Below the pieces are notes generated by a model. It did no database searches and was not told where the DNA came from. It worked only from the letters and a program-made list of their open reading frames with translations. A program made the position numbers and the translations under genes. Of a stretch of DNA of 64,000 bases, positions 10,167 through 21,732 are shown in pieces. The stretch is taken from positions 8,730 to 72,729 of the forward strand of contig JBJHDF010000021.1 in assembly GCA_050486405.1 (NCBI GenBank), in the 5' to 3' direction. Within the stretch, counting starts at the first letter, position 1, and every line of letters begins with the position of its first letter. This DNA comes from JBJHDF01 sp050486405 (GTDB lineage Bacteria > Pseudomonadota > Gammaproteobacteria > Pseudomonadales > Cellvibrionaceae).

Positions 10167-10302
10167 AATACGCTATACACTGTCGTTGGCGTCGGGCAGC
10201 CGGTGCCGCCCCCAAACCCTGAGCGGAGCTTTTTATGCAACACTACCGTTACGGAGAACTCACGGCCGGCCCGCTGCCACCGGCAGCGCCAGGGATCAAC
10301 CC

Positions 10303-12015
10303 ATGCGTCTGAGCACCGCCCAGATAAAGCACCGCATACCGGCCCTGCACTGGCTGCGCCACTACGACCGCCGCCTGCTGCGCGGCGACCTGGCCGCTGG
10401 GGTCACCGTGGCCATGATGTTGATTCCCCAGGCCATGTCCTACGCCATGCTGGCGGGCCTGCCACCGCAAATGGGGCTCTATGCCTCGGTGCTGCCGCTG
10501 CTGGTATACGCTCTGCTGGGCAGCTCCCGCCACCTGGCGGTAGGACCGGTGGCCATGGCGGCCCTGCTGCTGGCCAGCGGTGTCGGCGCGCTGACCGAGC
10601 CGGGTTCGGCGGACTATATCGCCCTGGCCATAGTCCTGACCCTGATGGTGGGCCTGATCCAGTTCGCCATGGGGCTGCTGCGTCTGGGGTTTCTCACCAA
10701 CTTTATGTCGCACCCCATGATCTCCGGCTTCACCAGCGCCGCCGCGCTGATCATCGGCTTCAGCCAGTTGCGGCATCTGCTGGGGCTGGATCTGCCGCGC
10801 AGCGAAAATATTCCCGTCCTGGTATGGCACGCGGTGCAGCAGTGGTCCGCCATCAATCCTGCCACCGTCGCCATTGGCGTCAGCGGCGCCCTGGTGATAC
10901 TACTGCTAAGGCGCCTCAACCCGCTGTGGCCCGGCGCCCTGATTGCTTTGGTGGCTGCATCGCTGGCGGTATGGCTACTGCAACTGGACAGCCGCATGGC
11001 GGTGTCAGTGGTGGGCGCGGTGCCCGCCGGATTACCGGCCTTCGCCTGGCCCGAATTGACCTGGGCACGCTTCAGTCAACTGCTGCCCATTGCCGGCACC
11101 ATCGCCCTGATCGGCTTTATCGAAAGCATAGCCGTGGCGAAAAAGATTGCCGCGCAAAAACGCTACGAGGTGGATCCCAACCAGGAGCTGACTGCGCTGG
11201 GCCTGGCCAACATGGCCGGCGCCGTGTGTAAAGCCATGCCGGTCACCGGCGGCTTCAGTCGCTCAGCAGTGAACACCAGCGCCGGCGCCAACACCGGACT
11301 GGCCTCCATTGTCACAGCGCTGCTGATCGGCCTGGCGCTGCTGTTGTTTACCCCCTGGTTTTACCATATCCCCCACGCCATTCTGGCGTCCATCATCATG
11401 GTGGCCGTGGTCGGCCTGATCGATCTGAGGGAAGTGCGGCACCTGTGGGTGGTGAAGAAAGACGATCTGGCCATGTTGGTGTTCACTTTTGCCGCCACTT
11501 TGGTGTTCGGCGTCAAGACCGGCATCTTTCTGGCCATAGGCGCCTCCATGGTGTGGTTCGTGATGAAAACCACCCGGCCCAATGTGGCGGTACTGGGGCG
11601 GCTGCCCGGCAGTGAGATCTATCGCAATATCCAGCGGCACCCGGAAGCGGAAACCGAACCCGGCATTCTCGCTATCCGTTTCGATGCCCAGTTCTATTAC
11701 GGCAACGTCAGCTTTCTCAAGGAAACCGTGCGTCGGGTGGAGCGGGAAATGAGCGCGCCCCTGAAGGCGGTGGTGCTGGACGCCAGCGCCATCAACCAGA
11801 TCGACTCCTCGGCGGACACCGCCCTGCACGAGCTGCTGCGCGACTATCGCTCGCGCGGCGTGGACCTGTTTCTGGCCCGCACCAAAGGACCGGTGCGCGA
11901 CGTGCTGGAGCGCAGCGGCTTTGTCGACGCCTTGGGCGCCGACCACTTTTTCGACACCACCCACCAGGCGGTGACAGCGGCAAAATTTGCCGCAAACAGA
12001 GGAGAGACATCATGA
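10303..12015 (+). CDS. SulP-family anion transporter with STAS domain
   Basis: 570 residues from the ATG at 10303 (AGGGA 7 nt upstream); a frame open from 10186 adds an N-terminus unlike SulP and is rejected. Ten or more membrane helices include the SulP signatures 'GDLAAGVTVAMMLIPQAMSYAMLAG' (first part) and 'GGFSRSAVNTSAGA'. A cytoplasmic STAS domain follows from about residue 440 ('VVLDASAINQIDSSADTALHE'). SulP proteins carry sulfate, bicarbonate or other anions. Coupling by an ATGA overlap to a persulfide dioxygenase suggests sulfite or sulfate export here, which is an inference. Confidence 0.93.
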   Translation: MRLSTAQIKHRIPALHWLRHYDRRLLRGDLAAGVTVAMMLIPQAMSYAMLAGLPPQMGLYASVLPLLVYALLGSSRHLAVGPVAMAALLLASGVGALTEPGSADYIALAIVLTLMVGLIQFAMGLLRLGFLTNFMSHPMISGFTSAAALIIGFSQLRHLLGLDLPRSENIPVLVWHAVQQWSAINPATVAIGVSGALVILLLRRLNPLWPGALIALVAASLAVWLLQLDSRMAVSVVGAVPAGLPAFAWPELTWARFSQLLPIAGTIALIGFIESIAVAKKIAAQKRYEVDPNQELTALGLANMAGAVCKAMPVTGGFSRSAVNTSAGANTGLASIVTALLIGLALLLFTPWFYHIPHAILASIIMVAVVGLIDLREVRHLWVVKKDDLAMLVFTFAATLVFGVKTGIFLAIGASMVWFVMKTTRPNVAVLGRLPGSEIYRNIQRHPEAETEPGILAIRFDAQFYYGNVSFLKETVRRVEREMSAPLKAVVLDASAINQIDSSADTALHELLRDYRSRGVDLFLARTKGPVRDVLERSGFVDALGADHFFDTTHQAVTAAKFAANRGETS

Positions 12016-12896
12016 ATCTGCAAATCAAACCCTTTTACGACGACAACACCAACACCCTCACCTACGTCGTCTACGACGCCGACAGTCGCGACGCCGTGGT
12101 GATCGACCCGGTACTGGACTACGACCCCATCGGCAGCAAAATCTACGACCAGTCCTTCCAGCAGGTGGTGGACTTTGTCGCCGCGCAAAAACTGAAGCTG
12201 CACTATGTGCTGGAAACCCACGCCCACGCCGACCACCTGAGCTCCAGCCAGTTGTTCCGCGACGAGTACCCCGGTTTACAGGTGGCCATCAGCGAGCGCA
12301 TCACCCAGGTGCAGAAGGTGTTCAAAGGCATCTACAACCTGCCGGACACTTTTGTCACCGGCGGCGAACAGTTCGACAAACTGGTGCAGGATTTCGAAAC
12401 CTTTGCTGCCGGCACCCTGAGCATCAAGTCCCTGCCCACACCCGGACACACGCCGGCCTGTTCGTCCTACCTGATCGGCGACGCCGTGTTCACCGGCGAC
12501 GCACTGTTTATGCACGACCACGGTACCGGCCGCTGCGACTTTCCCGCCGGTGACGCCCGGACGCTGTATCAGGGGGTGACACAGAACCTGTACACCCTGC
12601 CGGACGAGACCCGGGTGTTCGTCGGCCACGACTATCAGCCCAACGGCCGGGAGGTCGCCTGGGAAAGCACCATTGGCACGCAGAAAGCGAAAAATCCGCA
12701 ACTGAATGCGCAGACCACCGAAGAGGGTTTCATCAAATTCCGTGAGGAACTGGACGCGACACTGGCCGCGCCCGTACTGATTTACCAGAGCATTCTGGTC
12801 AATATTGAAGCGGGCCGACTGCCGGCCCAGGAGAGCAACGGAAAACGGTACCTGAAGATACCGCTGAACATTAGCACCGACAAAGCCATCTCATAA
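12012..12896 (+). CDS. Blh/ETHE1-type MBL-fold persulfide dioxygenase
   Basis: 294 residues, full length. The metallo-beta-lactamase motif 'THAHADHLSSS' supplies H70, H72, D74 and H75. Further metal ligands lie in 'PTPGHTPA', 'FTGDALFMHDHGTGRCDF' and 'VFVGHDYQP'. The ETHE1-like pattern indicates a mononuclear-iron sulfur dioxygenase that converts glutathione persulfide to sulfite. It resembles Blh of the BigR-regulated H2S detoxification operons of Xylella and Agrobacterium, where YeeE/YedE membrane genes are also neighbours. No rhodanese domain is fused and no bigR gene is present; a sigma-54 activator takes its place. Confidence 0.92.
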   Translation: MNLQIKPFYDDNTNTLTYVVYDADSRDAVVIDPVLDYDPIGSKIYDQSFQQVVDFVAAQKLKLHYVLETHAHADHLSSSQLFRDEYPGLQVAISERITQVQKVFKGIYNLPDTFVTGGEQFDKLVQDFETFAAGTLSIKSLPTPGHTPACSSYLIGDAVFTGDALFMHDHGTGRCDFPAGDARTLYQGVTQNLYTLPDETRVFVGHDYQPNGREVAWESTIGTQKAKNPQLNAQTTEEGFIKFREELDATLAAPVLIYQSILVNIEAGRLPAQESNGKRYLKIPLNISTDKAIS

Positions 12897-12951
12897 ACTA
12901 CTGCTTTCGCAACGTTTATAAATTGGCTTCTTGAGCACTTTCCAACTCAAG

Positions 12952-13166
12952 CTTCGAAGTTCGACGCTTCCAGAGTGGCTCAAGCCGGGGCCGGGTATAC
13001 CTTTCCGGGACCGTACTCAGCAGGGCGACTGCATGGATGCAGGAGGTAGAGCAACGCAGGAGCAGTTGCCGCAATGCTGTGTACGAGCCTACATGGACGT
13101 ATTTACGGCGTGTCCCGGAAAGGTGTACCCGGGTGCGGCTCCCAACATCGAAGCCCCAAACTAGAG
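12952..13166. repeat. Dispersed hairpin-forming intergenic repeat, copy A
   Basis: About 215 bp between blh and the first YeeE gene, homologous to copy B at 50451-50613. Shared blocks include TCCAGAGTGGC, CGTACTCAGCAGGG, GACGTATTTACGGCGTGTCC and TCGAAG. Arms at about 12991-13011 and 13108-13132 (core ACCTTTCCGGGAC and its complement) can form a long stem. Copy A has 48 bp more in the loop (about 13025-13072) than copy B. Short reading frames through it (e.g. 'YLRRVPERCTR') recur in both copies and are by-products, not genes. Confidence 0.85.
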
Positions 13167-13192
13167 TTTCAAAACGTGAGAGGAAAACTATT

Positions 13193-13627
13193 GTGGAAAT
13201 CGTCAATTTTACTCCCGTCTCCGCCTTTATCGGCGGCGCCCTGATCGGACTGTCCGCCGCGCTGCTGTTGTTGATGCACGGCCGCATCGCCGGCATTTCC
13301 GGCATTGTCGGCGGCAGTGTACTGCCCAAACGCGGCGATCTGGACTGGCGACTGGTGTTTATCGCCGGGCTGATTCTCGGCGGCGTCATCTACCAGGTCA
13401 GCGGCCTGGGGCCCGGCGTGGCGCACATCCAAGCCGTGGTCGGCACGCCGGCGCTGATCGCCGCCGGACTGCTGGTGGGCATAGGCACCACCATCGGCAG
13501 TGGCTGCACCAGCGGCCACGGCATCTGCGGTCTGGCCCGGGGCAGCAGCCGTTCACTGGTAGCGACCCTGAGCTTTATGGCCTCGGCGCTGGTCACCGTC
13601 TTTATCGTTCGCCACATCATCGGCTGA
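13193..13627 (+). CDS. YeeE/YedE-type sulfur transporter half-protein (PmpA-like)
   Basis: 144 residues from the GTG at 13193, preceded by GAGAGG. A longer frame upstream runs through the repeat element and is rejected. Four hydrophobic helices; the conserved motif 'GTTIGSGCTSGHGICGLARG' contains the cysteine pair used by YeeE proteins to relay thiosulfate. It is half-length and paired with the next gene, as in PmpA/PmpB couples of sulfur detoxification loci. Likely moves a reduced sulfur species across the inner membrane; substrate inferred from neighbours. Confidence 0.88.
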   Translation: MEIVNFTPVSAFIGGALIGLSAALLLLMHGRIAGISGIVGGSVLPKRGDLDWRLVFIAGLILGGVIYQVSGLGPGVAHIQAVVGTPALIAAGLLVGIGTTIGSGCTSGHGICGLARGSSRSLVATLSFMASALVTVFIVRHIIG

Positions 13628-13637
13628 GGAGCAACCC

Positions 13638-14066
13638 ATGAACAACACAACACGTCTTCTGGTCGCCCTGTTCGCCGGCGTACTCTTCGGCTTCGGTCTG
13701 TCGGTGGCGCAGATGATCGACCCGGCCAAGGTGGTGAATTTTCTCGACCTCACCGGCACCTGGGATCCGTCCCTGGCCTTTGTGATGGGCGGCGGACTGC
13801 TGGTCAACGCCATTGCCACCCCGTTTATTCTCAAACGCGGCAAGCCGGTGTTCAGCGAACTTTTCTCGCTGCCCACCGACACCCGCATCGACAGGCGACT
13901 GGTGCTGGGCGGCCTCATTTTTGGCATCGGTTGGGGGCTGGCCGGCTACTGTCCGGGGCCCATGCTGACCTCACTGAGTTTTGCCAACAGCGACATTCTC
14001 ACCATTGTCGCGGCCTATCTGGTGGGCACGCTGGCAACAAAATGGGCATTGGCACGCATGGCGTAG
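13638..14066 (+). CDS. YeeE/YedE-type second half-protein (DUF6691, PmpB-like)
   Basis: 142 residues. Four hydrophobic helices with the family motif 'GIGWGLAGYCPGPMLTSL' carrying a conserved Cys. It begins 10 bp after its partner with GAGGAG as ribosome site, so both are made together. The pair equals one full YeeE fold split in two. Last gene of the SulP-Blh-PmpAB unit; pps follows after 119 bp. Confidence 0.88.
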   Translation: MNNTTRLLVALFAGVLFGFGLSVAQMIDPAKVVNFLDLTGTWDPSLAFVMGGGLLVNAIATPFILKRGKPVFSELFSLPTDTRIDRRLVLGGLIFGIGWGLAGYCPGPMLTSLSFANSDILTIVAAYLVGTLATKWALARMA

Positions 14067-14185
14067 AGAAATTTACCGGCATTCAACTGATCTGGAACAA
14101 GGTTTCCGGGTGTATTGCCGCCTACACTGTGCTCCAGAGGAAATTTTCGCACGCGATCAATGGTTGAGCACCTACGGAGAACACC

Positions 14186-16594
<2,409 letters not shown>

Positions 16595-16601
16595 CCTCCG
16601 G

Positions 16602-16625
16602 CCCCCGGGGCACCCCGGGGGTCTG
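16602..16625 (+). terminator. Possible terminator hairpin after ppsA
   Basis: CCCCCGGGG-CA-CCCCGGGGG is an extremely GC-rich 9-bp stem 8 bp after the ppsA stop. The following TCTGGATTTT is only moderately U-rich, and the arms are each self-complementary, so function is uncertain. Confidence 0.4.
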
Positions 16626-16688
16626 GATTTTCCGCCAAAATGCCCTAGTCTTATACTTTAAAGCCCAAAACAAGAAGACAGGGGATTC

Positions 16689-18860
16689 ATGGCAAAAAAC
16701 CCGGCCTCTTCGGACAAGGCGCGGCGGGCGCGTATCGCCCAGCTGCGGCGGGCGCTTGCCCGGCTGGGCGATACAGCCGACCCCGAGCAACTGGAAGCCC
16801 TGGAGCGCGCCCTGGGCTTGCCCGACCAGCCGGACGCCAACGAGGCGCTCCAGCGGCTCTGCCACCTCGCACAGAACGAGGAGCGGCTGCGCCACGCCCT
16901 GGAGGCCTCACGGGACGGGCTGTGGGACTGGCATCTGCCCAGCGGCCGCATCTATTTCAGCCCCATCTACCTGAGCACCCTGGGCTATCAGCACGACGAT
17001 ATCCCCGGCAGCCTGGATACTTTCAGAGACCTGTTCCTGCTACCGGAAGATGCCCCCAAGGTCCTGGACCAGTTCCAAACAGCCCTGGAAAGTGGTCGCC
17101 CTCACATCAATCTTGAGTTCCGCCTTCGCCACAAGGATGGCCGCGTTCTTTGGATCTACTGTCGCTCCAAGTTTGTCGACCCGGATGCCGAGGGCCGCCC
17201 CCAGCGCTGCGTGGGCACCAATGCCAACATCACCGACTTTATCCACTCCCAGGAACAGTTGTTGGAAGCCAAGGCTCAGGCCGAGCGGGCCAACAGCGTC
17301 AAGGGCGAGTTTCTGGCGCGCATGAGCCACGAGATCCGCACCCCCATGAACGCCATTGTCGGGCTGGGCCATCTGCTGCGTGACACCTCCCTGAATGCAC
17401 GCCAGCGCAGCTACTTGAACGGCATTGGCTCCGCCGCCGAATCCCTGCTCAGCCAGCTGAACGAACTGCTGGACTTCGCCAAGATCGAAACTGGTAGCAT
17501 CCTTCTGGAAAACCACCACTTTGATCTGGACAAGGTGTTAGCGCGCCTGGCCCGACGCTTTGAAACCCGGGCGGAAAAAGTACACGCGGACATCGTCTAC
17601 GATATCCGCCCCGACGTGCCCCGCTTTCTGCGCGGCGACGCATCGCGCCTGGAGCAAGTGATCGGCAATCTGCTGGACAACGCATTGACTTATTCGGACA
17701 GCCAGCAAATTTTAGTCAAGGTGAAATGCAAACGCCAAACCAGCCGTCATATCACTCTGCAGTTTGCCATTATCGATTTCGGTGTCGGCATGGCCGAAGA
17801 CAAAATTCTGCAGTTGCAATACAAGCTGGCGCACCCGTACAGTCAATCCATACAGACCGATGCGGGATTCGGTTTAAGCATCTGCCTGCACCTGGTTTCG
17901 CTGATGCAGGGACAAATACAAATTGAGAGCTCACCGCAACAAGGTTGCAGCATTGTCTTCACCGCCCGCTTTGAACACAGTCAGATAGGCCCACAAAGCC
18001 TGCGAACAGAGCCGGGCCGCTTTCGTCAATTGCGCACGCTGATTGTGGACGACAACCCCCTGGCGCTCGAAATTCTGCAAAATACCGCCCACAGCCTGCA
18101 ATTACGCAGTGAAGCAGTGGCGAGTGCCACTGAAGCACTGGTACAACTTCGCAGTGCCGCCGCTGACAAGGACCCCTATCGACTTTTGCTGATCGACTAC
18201 AAAATGCCCGATACCAACGGCCTGGAGGCGCTGAGCCAGGTGCATGCCGACGAGCGACTAACCGAAAAACCAAAAAGCCTACTGATTTCGTCATTTCGCC
18301 AGGACGAAATTTTCGCCGACAAAAGCCTTCTCGCTCTGGTCGACGGTTTTTTGCACAAGCCCGTCAGTGGCTCACAGCTATTCGACAGCATCAGCCAGCT
18401 ATTTCAGAATGGCGACAATGCAGACTCTGCTGGCGAAAACTTCACTGCGGATATGGACGCGCTGCTGGCCGGCATGCACGTATTGCTGGCGGAAGACAAC
18501 CTTGTCAATCAGCAGGTGGCCAGCGGCATATTGCGCAAGAAGGGAGTCAAAACCACCGTAGTGGATGACGGTCGCAAGGCGCTGGCAGCGCTGAAAGATA
18601 ACCCCGATAGTTTCGATGTTATTCTCATGGATCTGGAAATGCCTCACCTGGATGGATTTGAAACCACACGACTTATCCGCGCCGGACAAATTCGGCCGGA
18701 TATTCCCATCATCGCACTAACCGCCCAGGCCATGCGCGACGATCGTCAGCGATGTCTGGACATGGGCATGAACAACTACATCACAAAACCGATCAAACCG
18801 TGGCTGCTGTACCGACTTCTGTTCGACATCGCCAGCGGCCGGCGAACCACTTCGACCTGA
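16689..18860 (+). CDS. Hybrid sensor histidine kinase (PAS, HisKA, HATPase, two receivers)
   Basis: 723 residues, no membrane helix, so a soluble sensor. Order: N-terminal helical region (1-65), PAS/PAC (about 70-185), HisKA with His214 in 'MSHEIRTPMNAIVGLG', HATPase (about 320-430), receiver 1 (450-565; Asp503 in 'LLLIDYKMPD') and receiver 2 (about 595-710; Asp648 in 'VILMDLEMPHLDG'). The HATPase G boxes are somewhat degenerate ('DFGVGMAEDK', 'GFGLSIC'). No output domain, so phosphate must go to another protein. It ends 7 bp before cyaA. Signal unknown. Confidence 0.93.
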   Translation: MAKNPASSDKARRARIAQLRRALARLGDTADPEQLEALERALGLPDQPDANEALQRLCHLAQNEERLRHALEASRDGLWDWHLPSGRIYFSPIYLSTLGYQHDDIPGSLDTFRDLFLLPEDAPKVLDQFQTALESGRPHINLEFRLRHKDGRVLWIYCRSKFVDPDAEGRPQRCVGTNANITDFIHSQEQLLEAKAQAERANSVKGEFLARMSHEIRTPMNAIVGLGHLLRDTSLNARQRSYLNGIGSAAESLLSQLNELLDFAKIETGSILLENHHFDLDKVLARLARRFETRAEKVHADIVYDIRPDVPRFLRGDASRLEQVIGNLLDNALTYSDSQQILVKVKCKRQTSRHITLQFAIIDFGVGMAEDKILQLQYKLAHPYSQSIQTDAGFGLSICLHLVSLMQGQIQIESSPQQGCSIVFTARFEHSQIGPQSLRTEPGRFRQLRTLIVDDNPLALEILQNTAHSLQLRSEAVASATEALVQLRSAAADKDPYRLLLIDYKMPDTNGLEALSQVHADERLTEKPKSLLISSFRQDEIFADKSLLALVDGFLHKPVSGSQLFDSISQLFQNGDNADSAGENFTADMDALLAGMHVLLAEDNLVNQQVASGILRKKGVKTTVVDDGRKALAALKDNPDSFDVILMDLEMPHLDGFETTRLIRAGQIRPDIPIIALTAQAMRDDRQRCLDMGMNNYITKPIKPWLLYRLLFDIASGRRTTST

Positions 18861-18867
18861 CGGTCCC

Positions 18868-21723
18868 ATGTCGGTTGCCGCCATCGATATCCACGACATT
18901 GAGAGCGGCCTGGACCGGGTGCTGCTAACCCGGTTGCGCGAGCGCTTCCTGCATATCAACCAACTGCGCCACCAGCGCACCCATGCCGAACTGTCCGACC
19001 GACAGCAGGCTTTCCTTGAGCTGTTACCGCTATTGTTTCACGTCAATCACCCCATGTTGCCTGGCTACATATCGCACAAGGCACCCTGCGGCGTACACGG
19101 TTACGAACCGAACAAAGATACCGTAAGGCGCGCCAAGAAACTCGCCAGAAGTTATCGCTACATCAAGGACGTGCGTGAACGCACCTCTGCCATCGACGCC
19201 ATTTTTTTAATGGGCAGCGTGGGCACCATCGCGCACAGTGATCAGAGCGACTTCGATATCTGGATCTGCCACAGCGATCAACTTTCCGGCCGCGAGCTGG
19301 CTGACCTGCAGCTCAAATGCCAACAACTGACCCTCTGGGCACAACAGAATGCCCATATGGAAGTTCACTTTTTTCCCATGAACGACCGCCAATTTCGCAG
19401 CGGAAGTCTAGACACTCTTAGCCACGAGGGCAGCGGATCGGCGCAGAACATGCTGCTGCTGGATGAATTTTATCGAACCTCCATCTGGCTGGCGGGGAAG
19501 TTGCCCCTGTGGTGGTTCGTACCCGTCAGCCAAGAGCATAACTACGAGGAATACACCAACGTCTTGGTGGGACGGCGCTTTATCGATGGCCGCAATCTCA
19601 TCGACTTTGGACCACTGCCCAATATACCCGCCAACGAATTTCTCGGGGCCGGAGTGTGGCAGCTTTATAAGGCCATTGGCTCGCCCTACAAGTCCATACT
19701 TAAACTGCAGCTGCTGGAAGCTTACGCCAGCAATCCCGACGCACCATCGCTGGCCATAGTATTCAAGCAGCGCATTTACGATGGGGACACAGACCCCGAT
19801 GAGCTGGACCCCTATGTAATGGTCTACCGACATATTGAGGTCTATCTGCAAGATCAGCCAAAACGCTTGGAGCTGGCCAGGCGCTGCTTCTACTTCAAGG
19901 TGGGAAAACCACTGACTCGCCTTGGCCGAGGTCGCAGAAAATCATGGCAGAGAAAGTTACTAGAAGCACTCGTTGCCCAGTGGCGCTGGCCCAAGCACCA
20001 CCTGCACCTGCTGGACTGTCGCAACCAGTGGCGAGCGCCACAGGTAATTGCCGAACGGGCGGTATTGGTCCGTGAGCTCAGCGCCTGCTACCGGCTGCTG
20101 AACAGTATACACAAAGCCCAGCCCTCGCCACCCCGTATTCGCGATGAAGAAATGATGCTGCTAGGACGCAAGCTGCACGCTGCCTTTGAGCGCAAGGCCG
20201 GCAAGATTGATGCCATCAACCCCGGCATATCGAAAGGGCTTTCCGAAGCAGAACTTTGTTTCAGCCAGTCAGAAGTCGCAGAGCGCGGTCAATGGTCTGT
20301 GTATCTGTGCGGCAAAAAGGATTTACTGAAAGAACAACCCCCGACGCCGGTTCGACATGGTCGGGGACTGGTAGAGCTTATACTCTGGACGCAAATCAAT
20401 GGTCTGTTGGACGACGCCACGCGGGTTGACCTGTACGGCGGCGAATACCAACTGACGGGGGCGCAGTTGCAATGGGCCCTGCGCAGCCTGAGGAACTGGC
20501 TACCCAATCCACTCGACGAACAAGACGAGCACAATCGCTTCATCTCGCAAGCCACCCCGGAAAAGGTTCTGCTTATACTCAACTTGGGACACGAACCACA
20601 GCGAGAACTGCAAGAACGCGGACTGCAAATGCTCAGCGAGAAAGATGATGCTCTCGGGTACAGCGGCCTGAAGGAAAATTTGATTCTCAGCGCTGACGTT
20701 GCCATGGCCAACAGTTGGGGCGAAATCATATGCCGGCATTTTGATGCCGACGCCTTGGTAAACGCCTTGTTGTACTGTCTACGCCTGCTGCCCACACAAC
20801 GCACGCAAGCGCTGCCGGAAATGACCATTCACTGCTTCAACGCAGGTAAGGGGCACCTGATTACCCGACGCATGCAACAACTATGGGATGACCTGACGGA
20901 CTTTTACTGCAACCGGCCAGAAACCGGACGCTATTTGATCGAAACAGCGGAAGAATGGTTGTTGGTGCAGTTTGTCCAGCAACAACCCATACTCTTCCGC
21001 TTTCGAGAAATACCCAGTCTGATGGAAAAGCTGAGCGAACCCCAAACCGCGTACAGCCCCTTGCTACTGGATGCCAGAGCTTTGCCCAATCATCCGTTGA
21101 AACTTATCAGTGAGGCCGCCGCCAAACCCGGAGTTTACCTTTTCTTTCAGGCCCAAGGCGACTGTGCCGACATATATCTTATCGACCAAAAAGGATCACT
21201 GTTTTTCAGGCAACAGCCCTATAGGGATACACCTTCGTTACTCAGACCACTGCATCGTTTTCTGCGCGCCGTGCTCGCCCGGCAGAATGTCGGCGAACAA
21301 TTGGCACCCAACAAACTGGCGCCACCTGTTGCCATGTATGAAATCTGCAGTACGCGGTCAGGCACCGCCAAAGGGTTCAACGGTCGGCTTTATCTTGAGA
21401 AAAGGTCAGTAACCGGTGATCTCAGTCAGGTTAACTTCGTCAATGTCCAGGCAATAGCCGAGCCAGACCACCAAGGCGGCATCAGCTATAGTTTCTATTG
21501 TGACGACGAGGAGTTTTCAGCGTTGCAATACGGTGCCGCAGTCTACAACGCGGTTGCCCGTCATATACGTGATCTGCGTACCGGAGCGGAAGAGTATCCC
21601 TGCTACATAACCGACCTGGATCTCTCCCAGTGCAGGGAAATACTCGCCCCGGTTGGCGAGCTGCAATTGATTCACTATTTGACGGTAAAGACCGAACTGG
21701 AAAACAGGTTTGCTGAGTGCTGA
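18868..21723 (+). CDS. cyaA: Class I adenylate cyclase
   Basis: 951 residues, the length of enterobacterial-type CyaA. Makes cAMP from ATP. The N-terminal catalytic domain (to about 550) has the nucleotidyltransferase signature 'LMGSVGTIAHSDQSDFDIWICH', whose Gly-Ser and two Asp bind metal-ATP, and 'MEVHFFPMNDRQFR'. The C-terminal half is the regulatory region of class I cyclases. It is 7 bp downstream of the hybrid kinase and convergent with rpiA (9 bp apart). Crc, the other carbon-control protein, is also in this window. Confidence 0.96.
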   Translation: MSVAAIDIHDIESGLDRVLLTRLRERFLHINQLRHQRTHAELSDRQQAFLELLPLLFHVNHPMLPGYISHKAPCGVHGYEPNKDTVRRAKKLARSYRYIKDVRERTSAIDAIFLMGSVGTIAHSDQSDFDIWICHSDQLSGRELADLQLKCQQLTLWAQQNAHMEVHFFPMNDRQFRSGSLDTLSHEGSGSAQNMLLLDEFYRTSIWLAGKLPLWWFVPVSQEHNYEEYTNVLVGRRFIDGRNLIDFGPLPNIPANEFLGAGVWQLYKAIGSPYKSILKLQLLEAYASNPDAPSLAIVFKQRIYDGDTDPDELDPYVMVYRHIEVYLQDQPKRLELARRCFYFKVGKPLTRLGRGRRKSWQRKLLEALVAQWRWPKHHLHLLDCRNQWRAPQVIAERAVLVRELSACYRLLNSIHKAQPSPPRIRDEEMMLLGRKLHAAFERKAGKIDAINPGISKGLSEAELCFSQSEVAERGQWSVYLCGKKDLLKEQPPTPVRHGRGLVELILWTQINGLLDDATRVDLYGGEYQLTGAQLQWALRSLRNWLPNPLDEQDEHNRFISQATPEKVLLILNLGHEPQRELQERGLQMLSEKDDALGYSGLKENLILSADVAMANSWGEIICRHFDADALVNALLYCLRLLPTQRTQALPEMTIHCFNAGKGHLITRRMQQLWDDLTDFYCNRPETGRYLIETAEEWLLVQFVQQQPILFRFREIPSLMEKLSEPQTAYSPLLLDARALPNHPLKLISEAAAKPGVYLFFQAQGDCADIYLIDQKGSLFFRQQPYRDTPSLLRPLHRFLRAVLARQNVGEQLAPNKLAPPVAMYEICSTRSGTAKGFNGRLYLEKRSVTGDLSQVNFVNVQAIAEPDHQGGISYSFYCDDEEFSALQYGAAVYNAVARHIRDLRTGAEEYPCYITDLDLSQCREILAPVGELQLIHYLTVKTELENRFAEC

Positions 21724-21732
21724 CACCCGCTT

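Noticed and set aside
13037..13192. N-terminal extension of the first YeeE/YedE protein, and the similar frame at 50530-50850
   Set aside because: Both come from the dispersed repeat ('YLRRVPER' in each); the true YeeE start is the GTG at 13193 with GAGAGG upstream.
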